NCBI GenBank assembly: GCA_017540505.1 | Contig: JAFYAW010000020.1 | Location: 1-43,916, forward strand | Direction of reading: 5' to 3' | From: Bacteroidales bacterium | GTDB lineage: Bacteria > Bacteroidota > Bacteroidia > Bacteroidales > WCHB1-69 | DNA length: 43,916 bases | In this document: positions 1 through 8,792 of the stretch, in pieces | How positions within the stretch are numbered: the first letter of the stretch is position 1 | Layout of the letters: every line of letters begins with the position of its first letter | Notes under the pieces: generated by a model | Seen by the model: the letters and a program-made list of their open reading frames with translations, nothing else | What the model was told of the DNA's origin: nothing | The model's database searches: none | Made by a program: the position numbers and the translations under genes

Positions 1-1011
1 GGCGGCGACGCCACCCTGCTCATCCACCTGGGCTACAAGGCGGAAGAAGACCCTACCGTTTTAGACAAAGAGCCCTCTTCCCATGAGGAGGCCGTCATCT
101 TCCAGACTTTGAAAGAGATACTGAAAGAGGACCCGCACAAATGGCATAACATGGTGAAAGAGATCAAGGGCGTGTCGGAGGAGACGACCACGGGTGTGCA
201 CCGTCTGTACCAGATGATGGAGCGCGGCGAGCTGCTCTTCCCGGCCATCAACGTGAATGATTCCGTAACCAAGTCCAAATTCGACAACAAGTACGGCTGT
301 CGCGAGTCGTTAGCCGACGGCATCAAGCGCGCCACCGATGTGATGGTGGCCGGCAAGGTAGTGGTCGTGTGCGGCTACGGCGACGTGGGCAAGGGTTGTG
401 CCCAGTCCATGAAGTCCTACGGCGCACGCGTCATCGTGACGGAAGTGGATCCCATTTGCGCACTGCAGGCCGCCATGGAGGGCTTTGAGGTGAAGACCGT
501 GGAGGATGCCCTCGAAGAAGGCAACATCTACGTCACCTGCACCGGCAACTGCGATGTCATTACGGTTGACCACCTTAACAAGATGAAAGACCAGGCCATC
601 GTGTGCAACATCGGCCATTTCGACAACGAAATCCAGGTGGGTGCTTTCGAGGCGCAGCCCAATATCCGCAAGCGCAACATCAAGCCGCAGGTGGATGAGT
701 ACATCTTCCCCGACGGGCACTCCATCTTCATCCTGGCGGAAGGCCGTCTGGTGAACTTAGGTTGTGCCACAGGACATCCCTCCTTTGTGATGAGCAACTC
801 CTTCACCAACCAGACGATGGCCCAGCTCGACTTGTGGCAGAACGACTACAAAATCGGTGTGTATAACCTTCCGAAGCACTTGGACGAGGAGGTGGCACGT
901 CTGCATTTGAGCAAAATCGGTGTGAAGCTGACGACACTCACCCAGAAGCAGGCCGACTACATCGGCGTGAAGGTAGAAGGACCGTTCAAGACGGACTCGT
1001 ACCGTTACTAA
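1..1011 (+). CDS. ahcY: Adenosylhomocysteinase, 5' end cut off by the window
   Basis: Hydrolyses S-adenosylhomocysteine to adenosine and homocysteine in the cytosol, keeping the methyl cycle running. The open frame runs from base 1 with no start, so the N-terminal part (roughly 130 residues of a usual 470) lies outside; 336 residues are visible. Visible landmarks are the NAD-binding Rossmann glycine motif [10 protein letters not shown], the helix [14 protein letters not shown] before it, the GHFDNEI segment, and the typical C-terminal end DSYRY. An internal ATG at 109 is not the start because the family sequence continues upstream of it in the same frame. The gene is followed by a strong terminator and is separate from the glycan locus. 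Identification is secure. Confidence 0.97.
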   Translation, partial: GGDATLLIHLGYKAEEDPTVLDKEPSSHEEAVIFQTLKEILKEDPHKWHNMVKEIKGVSEETTTGVHRLYQMMERGELLFPAINVNDSVTKSKFDNKYGCRESLADGIKRATDVMVAGKVVVVCGYGDVGKGCAQSMKSYGARVIVTEVDPICALQAAMEGFEVKTVEDALEEGNIYVTCTGNCDVITVDHLNKMKDQAIVCNIGHFDNEIQVGAFEAQPNIRKRNIKPQVDEYIFPDGHSIFILAEGRLVNLGCATGHPSFVMSNSFTNQTMAQLDLWQNDYKIGVYNLPKHLDEEVARLHLSKIGVKLTTLTQKQADYIGVKVEGPFKTDSYRY

Positions 1012-1045
1012 CGGGTGAATCACCAAGAAAATCAACAGCAAACGG

Positions 1046-1080
1046 AGAGAGGGCTGAAGGCAGTCCTCTCTTTTTTATTT
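1046..1080 (+). terminator. Rho-independent terminator of ahcY
   Basis: AGAGAGG at 1046-1052 pairs with CCTCTCT at 1065-1071, and the pairing continues inward (GCTG with CAGT, including one G-T) around an AAGG loop. A T-rich run follows at 1071-1080. Confidence 0.9.
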
Positions 1081-1116
1081 GGAAACAACGACAAGGCGTA
1101 AATGCCATTTTTTTTG

Positions 1117-1124
1117 TATCTTTG
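1117..1124 (+). promoter_or_regulatory. Bacteroidota -7 box, promoter of the CDP-sugar operon
   Basis: TATCTTTG lies 28 bp before the rfbF start and matches the TAnnTTTG -7 consensus. No clear -33 TTTG is visible at the right distance. This is the only recognisable promoter before 9731, so genes from rfbF to the reductase probably form one transcript. Confidence 0.7.
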
Positions 1125-1152
1125 CACATTCAATAATTAGAGCATTTTTATT

Positions 1153-1929
1153 ATGAAAGTCGTTATTTTGGCCGGAGGTTACGGAACCCGTATCAGTGAG
1201 GAAAGCCACCTCAAACCCAAACCGATGATTGAAATAGGTGACAAGCCTATCTTGTGGCATATCATGAAAATATATTCCCATTATGGGTACAATGACTTCA
1301 TCATCTGCTGCGGATACAAGCATTATGTCATCAAAGAATGGTTTGCAGATTATTATCTCCACAACAGCGACATCATGTTTGACTTTACAGAAGACAACAA
1401 ACTTACCGTTTTAAACACCTCCGCTGTCGAGCCTTGGAAAGTGACCTTGGTGGATACCGGGTTGAACACCATGACGGGCGGGCGCGTGAAACGCATTCAG
1501 AAATATGTTGGCGACGAGCCTTTTATGCTCACATACGGTGACGGTGTGGCTGACATTAATATCAATGAACTCGTGAAATTCCATCAAAGCCATGGTAAAA
1601 TCGCCACCATCACGACCGTGAACGTGGGCCAACGTTTCGGCATCATTGAAATGGATGATTCCGACACCATTAAGGCCTTCCGCGAAAAATCCGATTCCGA
1701 CGGTAGTGTTATTAATGGCGGATTCATGGTCTTTCGCCCCGAAATATTCGATTACATTGATGATGACACCACCGTCTTTGAGAGAAAACCCCTTGAATCC
1801 ATGGCCAAGCTGGGGGAATTGAAAGCATATAAGCACAACGGCTTCTGGCATTGTATGGACACCCAGCGCGACAAAATGAATCTGGAAGAGTTGTGGGCAT
1901 CGGGGAAAGCACCGTGGAAGGTTTGGTAA
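1153..1929 (+). CDS. rfbF: Glucose-1-phosphate cytidylyltransferase
   Basis: Makes CDP-glucose from glucose-1-phosphate and CTP, the entry step to CDP-3,6-dideoxyhexoses. The 258-residue length is normal for RfbF. The N-terminus carries the nucleotidyltransferase signature LAGGYGTR (residues 6-13) followed by KPKPMIEIGDKPI, which binds the nucleotide phosphates. LTYGDGVAD near residue 128 supplies the metal-binding Asp, and the C-terminal WHCMDTQRDKMNLEELW is diagnostic for the cytidylyltransferase branch rather than RmlA or GalU. It is first in the operon behind a TATCTTTG box. A GTAGAGACG-type palindrome lies between it and rfbG. Confidence 0.95.
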   Translation: MKVVILAGGYGTRISEESHLKPKPMIEIGDKPILWHIMKIYSHYGYNDFIICCGYKHYVIKEWFADYYLHNSDIMFDFTEDNKLTVLNTSAVEPWKVTLVDTGLNTMTGGRVKRIQKYVGDEPFMLTYGDGVADININELVKFHQSHGKIATITTVNVGQRFGIIEMDDSDTIKAFREKSDSDGSVINGGFMVFRPEIFDYIDDDTTVFERKPLESMAKLGELKAYKHNGFWHCMDTQRDKMNLEELWASGKAPWKVW

Positions 1930-1938
1930 AATAATTTT

Positions 1939-1966
1939 GTAGAGACGGTACGCACACCGTCTCTTA
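1939..1966 (+). repeat. GTAGAGACG-family palindromic repeat, copy 1 (intergenic)
   Basis: AGAGACGGT (1941-1949) and ACCGTCTCT (1956-1964) form a perfect 9-bp stem with a 6-nt loop between rfbF and rfbG. There is no T-run, so it is unlikely to terminate. The arms match the repeat at 19803-19830 and the half copy at 43759-43777. Confidence 0.75.
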
Positions 1967-1980
1967 TAACAAAAAAGAAT

Positions 1981-3045
1981 ATGCAGACACTTAAAGGCAA
2001 GAAGGTTTTTCTGACCGGGCACACTGGTTTCAAGGGTGCATGGCTGACGTTTATGCTACATCAGATGGGCGCGAAAGTGACAGGATATTCTCTGGAACCT
2101 AACACCAAGCCCAGTCTTTTTGAGGTGCTTCACGGGGAAAGACTTTGCCACTCCATTATCGGAGACATTCGCGATACGGAACATTTGCACAAAAGCATGA
2201 CCGACTTCCAGCCGGACATCGTTTTCCATCTGGCGGCACAGCCTATCGTACGCACTTCGTACAAGATTCCGGCGGAGACTTTCGAGGTCAACGCCATCGG
2301 CACCGCCAACGTGTTGGACGGCATCCGCCTGTTGGAAAAACCCTGCGTGGGTGTGATGATCACCACCGACAAAGTCTATCAGAACAACGAAACGGGGCAA
2401 GCCTATAAGGAAGATGACCGTTTCGGCGGTTACGACCCGTACAGTGCCAGCAAGGCCTGCGCCGAACTGGTCATTGACTCGTATCGGAAGTCGTTTTTCA
2501 ATCCGGCCGATTACGAACAGCATCACAAAGCCATCGCCTCCGCCCGCGCCGGCAACGTCATCGGGGGAGGAGACTGGGCCGCCGACCGGCTGATACCCGA
2601 CATCGTGCGGGCTTTGTCCAAAGGCGAGGCCATACAGATTCGCAATCCCAAGGCCGTACGCCCGTGGCAGCATGTATTGGAACCCCTTTCCGGCTATATT
2701 CTGCTGGCGCAGAAACTGATGGAAGACCCTATCCAATATGCCGAAGGATTCAACTTCGGCCCGAACCCTGACGACACACTGACGGTGGAGGAGATGACGC
2801 AGATGGCCACGGAGATATGGGGCGGCGGCACATTTGTTTTCCCAAGACTCACCAACCAACCGCATGAGGCGGGACTACTCTCGTTGGACATCACCAAAGC
2901 CGGCAAAATGCTGGGCTGGAGGCCCCATTTCAATGCCCGGAAAGCATTGGAGATGACGCTGGAGTGGTATAAGGCTTTTTATAGCAATCCTTCAATCATT
3001 AATGAACTTACGGCAAAACAGATCAGACAATTTGACAAAATGTAA
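1981..3045 (+). CDS. rfbG: CDP-glucose 4,6-dehydratase
   Basis: Converts CDP-glucose to CDP-4-keto-6-deoxyglucose with a tightly bound NAD. It is an extended short-chain dehydrogenase: the dinucleotide motif TGHTGFKGAW is at residues 12-21, ITTDKVYQNN near 127-136 carries the active-site Thr and Asp region, and YSASK (154-158) supplies the catalytic Tyr and Lys. The 354 residues are normal for the family, and the RPWQHVLEPLSGY stretch is typical for RfbG. It starts 51 bp after rfbF in the same direction. Identification is secure from both sequence and neighbours. Confidence 0.95.
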   Translation: MQTLKGKKVFLTGHTGFKGAWLTFMLHQMGAKVTGYSLEPNTKPSLFEVLHGERLCHSIIGDIRDTEHLHKSMTDFQPDIVFHLAAQPIVRTSYKIPAETFEVNAIGTANVLDGIRLLEKPCVGVMITTDKVYQNNETGQAYKEDDRFGGYDPYSASKACAELVIDSYRKSFFNPADYEQHHKAIASARAGNVIGGGDWAADRLIPDIVRALSKGEAIQIRNPKAVRPWQHVLEPLSGYILLAQKLMEDPIQYAEGFNFGPNPDDTLTVEEMTQMATEIWGGGTFVFPRLTNQPHEAGLLSLDITKAGKMLGWRPHFNARKALEMTLEWYKAFYSNPSIINELTAKQIRQFDKM

Positions 3046-3110
3046 CAAGCCGAGAAAAAACACTGCCATAACGAAGAATATATTACATTTGAACAACACA
3101 ACAACATATT

Positions 3111-4424
3111 ATGTTAAACCATAGGGAATTACGCAAACAAATCACGGCATTGACCGCCGAATACTACAAAGCCCGCTTTGAAGAGAAAGAGTTCGTACCC
3201 GGCAAGACCAAAGTAAACTATGCCGGTCGTGTGTTTGACGAGGAGGAATTGCAGAATGCCGTAAACGCCTCTCTGGATTACTGGCTGACGGAAGGAAGAT
3301 TCTCCGAAGAGTTTTCCAGCAAGATCTCCGACTTTTTGGGAGTGGAGAATGTACTGCTCACCAATTCTGGCTCTTCCGCCAACCTGTTGGCGTTTTCTGC
3401 CCTAACGTCCGAAAAACTTGGTGACAAAAGGCTAAAACCTGGCGATGAGGTAATCTCTGTTGCCGCAGGGTTCCCCGCTACCGTAACGCCCATCATCCAA
3501 AACGGACTTGTACCGGTGTTCGTGGATCTCAGCATTCCGACCTATAATATTGATGTCGAAATGCTGAAAAAAGCCATCACCCCAAAAGTGAAGTGCATCT
3601 TCCTGGCACACACCCTTGGCAATCCGTTTGATATTGATGCCATCATGGCCCTTGCCAAGGAACACGATCTTTGGGTGGTGGAGGACAATTGCGACGCCTT
3701 CGGTTCCGAGTACAAGGGTAGGAAGACCGGCACATTTGGCCATCTGTCCACCATCTCGTTCTATCCCGCCCATCACATCACCACCGGCGAGGGCGGTGCC
3801 GTCTGCACCAACGACCCGCAGTTGGCGAGAATCGTGCGCGCGTTCCGCGACTGGGGTCGTGACTGCTACTGCGCAGGCGGCGACAACAACACCTGCGGCA
3901 AACGCTTTTCCCAGCAGTTTGGCACTTTGCCCTTTGGCTTTGACCACAAATATGTCTATTCGGAAATCGGCTACAACTTGAAAATGACCGACATACAAGC
4001 TGCTATCGGAGCCGCCCAGATGGACAAGCTGCCCGATTTCTGCGAAAGTCGCAAAGCGCATTTCCAAGAGTGGAAGCGTATCTTCGGAAAATATCCACAA
4101 TATTTCATCACCCCGGAACCCACCGAAGGAGCAGACCCCGCATGGTTCGCCTTTATCGTTACCTTGAAGGATAACTGCCCGTTCAAACGCGATGATTTGA
4201 CCAAGTATCTGAACGACAACCTTATTGAAACCCGCAATCTCTTTGCCGGCAATATGACCAAGCAGCCTGCCTTCATCGGCAAGAACTGGCGTATTGCCGA
4301 CCATCTGAACCAGACAGACTATATTATGAACAACACTTTCTTCTTAGGCACCTATCCCGGCCTGACAGATGAAATGTTCAAATATGCGGAAGAAAAATTG
4401 GATGAATTCGTGAAACAATATTAA
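3111..4424 (+). CDS. rfbH: CDP-4-keto-6-deoxyglucose 3-dehydrase (E1), PMP and iron-sulfur enzyme
   Basis: Removes the C3 hydroxyl of CDP-4-keto-6-deoxyglucose together with an E3-type reductase. It has the aminotransferase-like fold but uses PMP. The usual PLP lysine is replaced by histidine (HH at 221-222 in YPAHHITTGEGG), the known E1 exception. The unusual [2Fe-2S] ligand pattern of E1, C-X57-C-X1-C-X7-C, can be counted exactly here: Cys194, Cys252, Cys254 and Cys262. The protein is 437 residues, full length for RfbH/AscC. It therefore looks fully functional and should need a one-electron donor, probably the next gene, which starts 4 bp after its stop. Confidence 0.95.
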   Translation: MLNHRELRKQITALTAEYYKARFEEKEFVPGKTKVNYAGRVFDEEELQNAVNASLDYWLTEGRFSEEFSSKISDFLGVENVLLTNSGSSANLLAFSALTSEKLGDKRLKPGDEVISVAAGFPATVTPIIQNGLVPVFVDLSIPTYNIDVEMLKKAITPKVKCIFLAHTLGNPFDIDAIMALAKEHDLWVVEDNCDAFGSEYKGRKTGTFGHLSTISFYPAHHITTGEGGAVCTNDPQLARIVRAFRDWGRDCYCAGGDNNTCGKRFSQQFGTLPFGFDHKYVYSEIGYNLKMTDIQAAIGAAQMDKLPDFCESRKAHFQEWKRIFGKYPQYFITPEPTEGADPAWFAFIVTLKDNCPFKRDDLTKYLNDNLIETRNLFAGNMTKQPAFIGKNWRIADHLNQTDYIMNNTFFLGTYPGLTDEMFKYAEEKLDEFVKQY

Positions 4425-4428
4425 CAAT

Positions 4429-5112
4429 ATGCTGGCTAAGAAGTATTTATCAGAAGTCGTCTCCATAGCGAACCCGTTCAAGGGTATCTATACCGTTGAA
4501 TTCAAGTCGCTGGAACGACCATACAAATATGCCCCGGGGCAGTTCCTCCATATCGCCATTGACGAGGAGTACGACGGTATCGGACAATGGCCGGAATCGC
4601 GCTGCTTCTCCATGCAGAGCGAACCTGCCGAGGATGTCATCCGCATCACCTACGCCGTGAAAGGGAACTTCACCCAGGAGATGGAAAAGACTTTGAAAGT
4701 GGGTAGGGAAGTTTGGCTCAAACTTCCGTTTGGGGAACTTTTCACACAACCGCACAACAAAACCAATACCGTGTTCATCGCCGGCGGCACGGGCGTGACG
4801 CCCTTCCTTTCCCTCTTCACCCACGAATCTTTCAGGGACTATGCGGACCCGAGGATTTACTTGGGTTACAAGAACGAAGACTACTACATCTACCAGAAGG
4901 AGTTCGCCGCCATCAAGAACGACAATGCCCAGATTACCATCTTCTTTGAAAACAAAGATGGCGTAATCGACATTGCTGAAATCCATGAGCAGAACGGTAA
5001 CGACAGCAGCTATTTCATCTCCGGCCCTCCCGTGATGATCAAGATTTTCAAAGAGAAGCTCATCGAACTCGGTGTCCCGAAGGAGAATGTGCTCACCGAT
5101 GATTGGGAATAA
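4429..5112 (+). CDS. E3-type FAD/NAD(P)H reductase lacking the ferredoxin domain
   Basis: Ferredoxin-NAD(P)+ reductase-type flavoprotein, by position the electron supplier (E3, AscD/DdhD role) for RfbH. Visible are an FAD-binding RxxS motif (SRCFSMQS, about residues 58-65), the nucleotide-binding glycine motif AGGTGVTPF near residue 118, and the family C-terminus with SGPPVMI and a final DDW. Known AscD/DdhD proteins are about 330 residues because they start with a plant-type [2Fe-2S] domain of about 90 residues. This one is 227 residues and contains no cysteine cluster for such a centre. The rfbH stop lies 4 bp upstream, so no missing N-terminus can be added. Electrons must pass directly from FAD to RfbH or through a separate ferredoxin. 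Family call firm, role inferred. Confidence 0.8.
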   Translation: MLAKKYLSEVVSIANPFKGIYTVEFKSLERPYKYAPGQFLHIAIDEEYDGIGQWPESRCFSMQSEPAEDVIRITYAVKGNFTQEMEKTLKVGREVWLKLPFGELFTQPHNKTNTVFIAGGTGVTPFLSLFTHESFRDYADPRIYLGYKNEDYYIYQKEFAAIKNDNAQITIFFENKDGVIDIAEIHEQNGNDSSYFISGPPVMIKIFKEKLIELGVPKENVLTDDWE

Positions 5113-5143
5113 TTTGAAACGATAATACAACTTCAAAAATAAA

Positions 5144-5917
5144 ATGAACTTACAAGAACGTCAAATGCTGGACTCCTTACTTGAATTGAAAGAAGTATAT
5201 GGAGTTTATGGAATAAAAGCGGAATTTGAGGCCGAAGGGGCCCGTATGGATGAGCTTATCCGTCTTCGGGAACTGATATTACGTGCCGACTTGAAATTCA
5301 TTACCAAAATCGGCGGATGTGAAGCCGTGCACGATATGCAACAATGCAAGCTGCTTGGTGCTACAGGTGTCATGGCCCCCATGATTGAGACTCCTTTTGC
5401 GCTGAGCAAGTTCGCGGCCGCCGCCAAAAGAGTTTATGGTGACGAAGCCGACACGGTGGAATGGATTATCAATGCCGAGACCAAAACATGTTTTGAGAAT
5501 TATGAAGGTATTTTGAAAACGGGTAAAGGATTTCTGAACGCCGTAACAGTAGGCCGCAGCGACCTTTCCGCTTCAATGGGCATTGAAAGGAAGGACATTG
5601 AGTCCGAACCCGTGTATGATGTGACCCGAAAGCTGCTGCAGATGTCGCGCGAAGCGGGGCACACCACCAACTTCGGCGGTAACATCGGTATTGAAAGCAT
5701 TCCGTTTATTCTTAGGATGGGCGATGTGGCCGACCGTTTTGAAACCCGCAAGGTGGTCATCACAATGGACAAAGACGAAAAGAAAATACGCCAGGCAATC
5801 TATAAAGCCCTACATTTCGAACTCCTATGGCTATTGTACAAACAATCCTATTACAACCAGCTTTCGGCGGAGGATGAAGCCCGGATTGAGCGGATGCGCA
5901 ACCAACTTAACAAATAG
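5144..5917 (+). CDS. HpcH/HpaI (citrate lyase beta-like) aldolase family protein
   Basis: A 257-residue TIM-barrel protein of the class II, metal-dependent 2-oxo-acid aldolase superfamily. The expected metal ligands are visible as Glu112 (in INAETKTCFEN) and Asp140 in the signature GRSDLSASMG. KIGGCEA near 55-61 and APMIETPFA near 78-86 fit the barrel strands lining the active site. Family members make or cleave 2-keto-3-deoxy acids using pyruvate, or act on acyl-CoA-type substrates; the substrate cannot be read from sequence. It lies between the E3-like reductase and the kinase (4 bp before the kinase start), which strongly implies co-transcription. It has no place in the known CDP-dideoxyhexose or yersiniose pathways. 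Confidence 0.8.
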   Translation: MNLQERQMLDSLLELKEVYGVYGIKAEFEAEGARMDELIRLRELILRADLKFITKIGGCEAVHDMQQCKLLGATGVMAPMIETPFALSKFAAAAKRVYGDEADTVEWIINAETKTCFENYEGILKTGKGFLNAVTVGRSDLSASMGIERKDIESEPVYDVTRKLLQMSREAGHTTNFGGNIGIESIPFILRMGDVADRFETRKVVITMDKDEKKIRQAIYKALHFELLWLLYKQSYYNQLSAEDEARIERMRNQLNK

Positions 5918-5921
5918 AGAT

Positions 5922-6944
5922 ATGGGCAAGGTGATAACATTTGGGGAGTTGATGCTGAAATTGTCCCCACCGACATATAAAAGATTAATCCAAGCGCACC
6001 AGCTCAATGTGGAGTACAGCGGGGCAGAAGCCAATGTGGCCGTCTGTTTGGCCAACTTCGGGCTGGCTGTCTCTTTTGTAACAGCCGTACCTGATAATGT
6101 TTTAGGCGATGCCGCGATCAATGCCCTACGACATTATGGGGTTGATGTCTCTAAAATCATTCGGAAAGACGGCCGGATAGGCATCTATTTTTCGGAAAAA
6201 GGCGCAAGCCAACGCCCTTCGAAAGTGATTTACGACCGTAAAGATTCGGCTATCGCCTTGGCAACAGAAGCCGATTTTGATTGGGATTCTATTTTCCACG
6301 ATGCGACTTGGTTCCACTTCACGGGTATCACACCCGCCTTGAGCGACGATGCCGCAACCCTTTGCCTTGCAGCATGCAAAGCGGCAAAAGACAAAGGCTT
6401 GACCATCAGTTGCGACCTTAATTATCGGTCAAAACTATGGAACAAGGAAAAAGCCAACAACGTGATGACCGAACTATGCCAATATGTGGATATTTGCATA
6501 GCCAATGAAGCAGATGCCGCTGACGTATTCGGAATCAAAGCCGAAGAGAGTGATGTGGACAAAGGCATCCTTAATGAACAATCCTACATTTCAGTAGCCC
6601 AGCAGCTACAAAAGAAATTCGGTTTCAAACAAGTGGCCATCACGTTACGGGAATCCATCTCTGCAAGCGACAACAACTGGTCCGCAATCCTATTGGATGA
6701 CAATAGAATCTATACGAGTCACAAGTATCCCATCCATATCGTTGACCGCATTGGCGGCGGCGACTCTTTCGGTGCTGGATTGATTTACGCTATGATGATT
6801 GGATTTGACCCCCAGCACGCTTTGGAATTCGCCGTGGCAGCCAGTTGCCTGAAGCAAACCATCGAAGGGGATTTCAACCTTGTGACAGTAGGTGAGGTGG
6901 AATCTCTTGTTAAGGGGAATCACTCGGGAAGAATTTCAAGATAG
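5922..6944 (+). CDS. PfkB-family sugar kinase, 2-keto-3-deoxygluconate kinase-like
   Basis: Ribokinase/PfkB-fold kinase of 340 residues. The N-terminal MGKVITFGELMLKLSPP and the SGAEANVAVCLA substrate region are typical of KdgK-like enzymes, and the C-terminal anion-hole motif GGGDSFGAG (278-286) contains the catalytic Asp281. KdgK phosphorylates 2-keto-3-deoxygluconate, but no other uronate catabolism gene is present. Here the gene follows a 2-oxo-acid-type aldolase by 4 bp and precedes a thiamine-diphosphate enzyme, so a biosynthetic role on a related 2-keto-3-deoxy acid or aldehyde is possible. The start at 5922 is chosen because the conserved N-terminus begins there; upstream in-frame codons overlap the aldolase. 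True substrate unknown. Confidence 0.8.
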   Translation: MGKVITFGELMLKLSPPTYKRLIQAHQLNVEYSGAEANVAVCLANFGLAVSFVTAVPDNVLGDAAINALRHYGVDVSKIIRKDGRIGIYFSEKGASQRPSKVIYDRKDSAIALATEADFDWDSIFHDATWFHFTGITPALSDDAATLCLAACKAAKDKGLTISCDLNYRSKLWNKEKANNVMTELCQYVDICIANEADAADVFGIKAEESDVDKGILNEQSYISVAQQLQKKFGFKQVAITLRESISASDNNWSAILLDDNRIYTSHKYPIHIVDRIGGGDSFGAGLIYAMMIGFDPQHALEFAVAASCLKQTIEGDFNLVTVGEVESLVKGNHSGRISR

Positions 6945-6963
6945 ACCATATAAATGCCTTTTT

Positions 6964-8778
6964 ATGATTAAAGTTAGTGACTTTATTTTCCAATATTTGG
7001 TTGAAAAATACAACATCCATCATTGTTTTATGGTGACCGGTGGTGGTGCCATGCATCTGAACGATTCCATAGGTCACACCAAAGGTCTGACGTACATCTG
7101 CAACCATCATGAACAAGCCTCTGCCATTGCCGGAGAGGGTTATTATCGGGCTTGCGGCCATCTGGCCGTCACATGTGTCACGACCGGCCCTGGCGGCACC
7201 AATGCCGTTACTGGAGTTTTGGGACAATACCTTGATTCTATTCCCGGATTATATATTTCCGGACAAATTAAGACTTCCACCTACAAGCACACCTATCCGC
7301 ATTTGAATCTGCGTCAACTGGGCGATCAGGAGGCGGATATCGTTTCCATCGTTACACCCATTACAAAGTATGCCAAAACTATTTACAATCCTTTGGATGT
7401 GAAATACGAATTAGACAAGGCTATTGCGATTGCTCTTGACGGCAGACCGGGTCCTGTTTGGCTGGACATCCCCTTGGACGTGCAAGGTGCCACTGTTGAC
7501 GAAACCCAATTCCGGGAGTTTGACGCAACCGCTGAAATAATCGACCCTGTCAAACATGCGCTGGTGGATATTCAAATCAAGCAGCTTATAGAAAAAATAA
7601 AAGGGGCAAAAAGTCCTGTCATATACGTGGGTAATGGCGTTCGTCTGGCCAAACGTGAAAAGGAGTTCATCCGACTGGCAGAAACCCTGAATATTCCCGT
7701 GGTCACGGCCATCAGCGGCTCCGACCTCATTTGGCACGACCACCCGTTGTGTTTCGGAAAACCCGGCATTTGTGGCGATCGCATCGGCAATCTCATGGTA
7801 CAGAATTCCGACTTGCTTATAGTACTCGGCACAAGATTGAGCATCCGGCAAGTGGGCTATGCCTACGATCTTTTGGCCCCAAATGCATATAAAGTCATGG
7901 TAGATATTGATTTGGCTGAAATGCAAAAGCCCACATTGCGTATTGATATGCCCATCCATGCCAATATTTCAGAGTTTGTTGACAAAATGATCACCATACT
8001 TGGAGAAGAGACCGGATTACCTGATTTCAAATCCTGGATTGACTGGGGTAGAACGCTTGAGAGCAAACTCCCGACCCTTTTCGATGACAATCCGGACTGT
8101 GAGGGTTATGCCAACTCGTATAAGTTCGCCGATGAACTTTTCAAACAGCTGAAAGAGGACGATGTGGTAGTCACAGGCAATGGAACCGCTTACACCTGCA
8201 CCTATCAGGCCATGAAGGTCAGCAAAGGGGTACGGGTCTTTGCCAACCAAGGGTGTGCCGCCATGGGATATGGGCTGCCCGCCGCCATTGGTGCCTGTGT
8301 CAGCAACTACAAAGGAAAAACCATTTGCGTGACCGGTGACGGATCCATTCAGATGAACATCCAAGAACTTCAGACCATTGTCACAAACAAGCTGCCGCTG
8401 AAAATCTTTGTGCTGGAGAATGAGAGTTACTTGGCTATCAAAACCACCCAGAAGGCGTTTTTCCAAGGTCATTTTACCGGCAGCAATCCTTCTAGCGGAG
8501 TGGTATGTCCCGACCTGAAACGAATTGCGGAGGCATACGGGATTCCGTTTGTCCGAGTTTCGAGCAATGAGGCTTTGCCATCCACCATCTCGAAGGTGCT
8601 GGAATCCGAAGGTGCCTGCATCTGTGAAATCAAGATGCATCCCGAACAGACATTATTCCCAAAATCCGCATCCTTCATGGATAAGGAAACGGGAAAAATG
8701 ACATCCGCTCCACTTGACAAAATGGCCCCCTTCATGCCTGAAGAGCTACAAGCGCAATGTGTATTCAAAAGCAAATAA
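6964..8778 (+). CDS. Thiamine-diphosphate enzyme, acetolactate synthase-like (YerE-type candidate)
   Basis: A 604-residue member of the acetolactate synthase/pyruvate decarboxylase superfamily in the usual order: pyrimidine-binding domain with activating Glu50 (NHHEQASA) and TTGPGGTNA, central Rossmann-like domain, and pyrophosphate domain with GDGS (458-461) followed 25 residues later by Asn486. Next to rfbFGH, the closest known role is YerE of Yersinia, which transfers the acetyl group of pyruvate to C4 of CDP-4-keto-3,6-dideoxyglucose to make a branched sugar. Acetolactate synthase itself is less likely because there is no regulatory subunit or ilv gene nearby. The acyl donor may differ from pyruvate, given the aldolase and kinase upstream. 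Start at ATG 6964, 19 bp after the kinase stop. Confidence 0.8.
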   Translation: MIKVSDFIFQYLVEKYNIHHCFMVTGGGAMHLNDSIGHTKGLTYICNHHEQASAIAGEGYYRACGHLAVTCVTTGPGGTNAVTGVLGQYLDSIPGLYISGQIKTSTYKHTYPHLNLRQLGDQEADIVSIVTPITKYAKTIYNPLDVKYELDKAIAIALDGRPGPVWLDIPLDVQGATVDETQFREFDATAEIIDPVKHALVDIQIKQLIEKIKGAKSPVIYVGNGVRLAKREKEFIRLAETLNIPVVTAISGSDLIWHDHPLCFGKPGICGDRIGNLMVQNSDLLIVLGTRLSIRQVGYAYDLLAPNAYKVMVDIDLAEMQKPTLRIDMPIHANISEFVDKMITILGEETGLPDFKSWIDWGRTLESKLPTLFDDNPDCEGYANSYKFADELFKQLKEDDVVVTGNGTAYTCTYQAMKVSKGVRVFANQGCAAMGYGLPAAIGACVSNYKGKTICVTGDGSIQMNIQELQTIVTNKLPLKIFVLENESYLAIKTTQKAFFQGHFTGSNPSSGVVCPDLKRIAEAYGIPFVRVSSNEALPSTISKVLESEGACICEIKMHPEQTLFPKSASFMDKETGKMTSAPLDKMAPFMPEELQAQCVFKSK

Positions 8779-8792
8779 CACCTTTTTTCTCT

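Noticed and set aside
1939-1966. Terminator between rfbF and rfbG
   Set aside because: The stem is not followed by a T-run, and the arms belong to a repeat family found elsewhere in the window.
3432-4304. 290-codon minus-strand frame opposite rfbH
   Set aside because: It mirrors a well-conserved gene and has no family motifs or promoter.
5691-5921. Longer kinase starting inside the aldolase gene
   Set aside because: The PfkB N-terminus begins at 5922 right after the aldolase stop; the upstream part is an out-of-frame shadow of the aldolase.
6964-8778. Ordinary acetolactate synthase (ilvB)
   Set aside because: No ilvN, ilvC or ilvD neighbour, and the gene is embedded in a CDP-sugar operon; a YerE-like role fits better.
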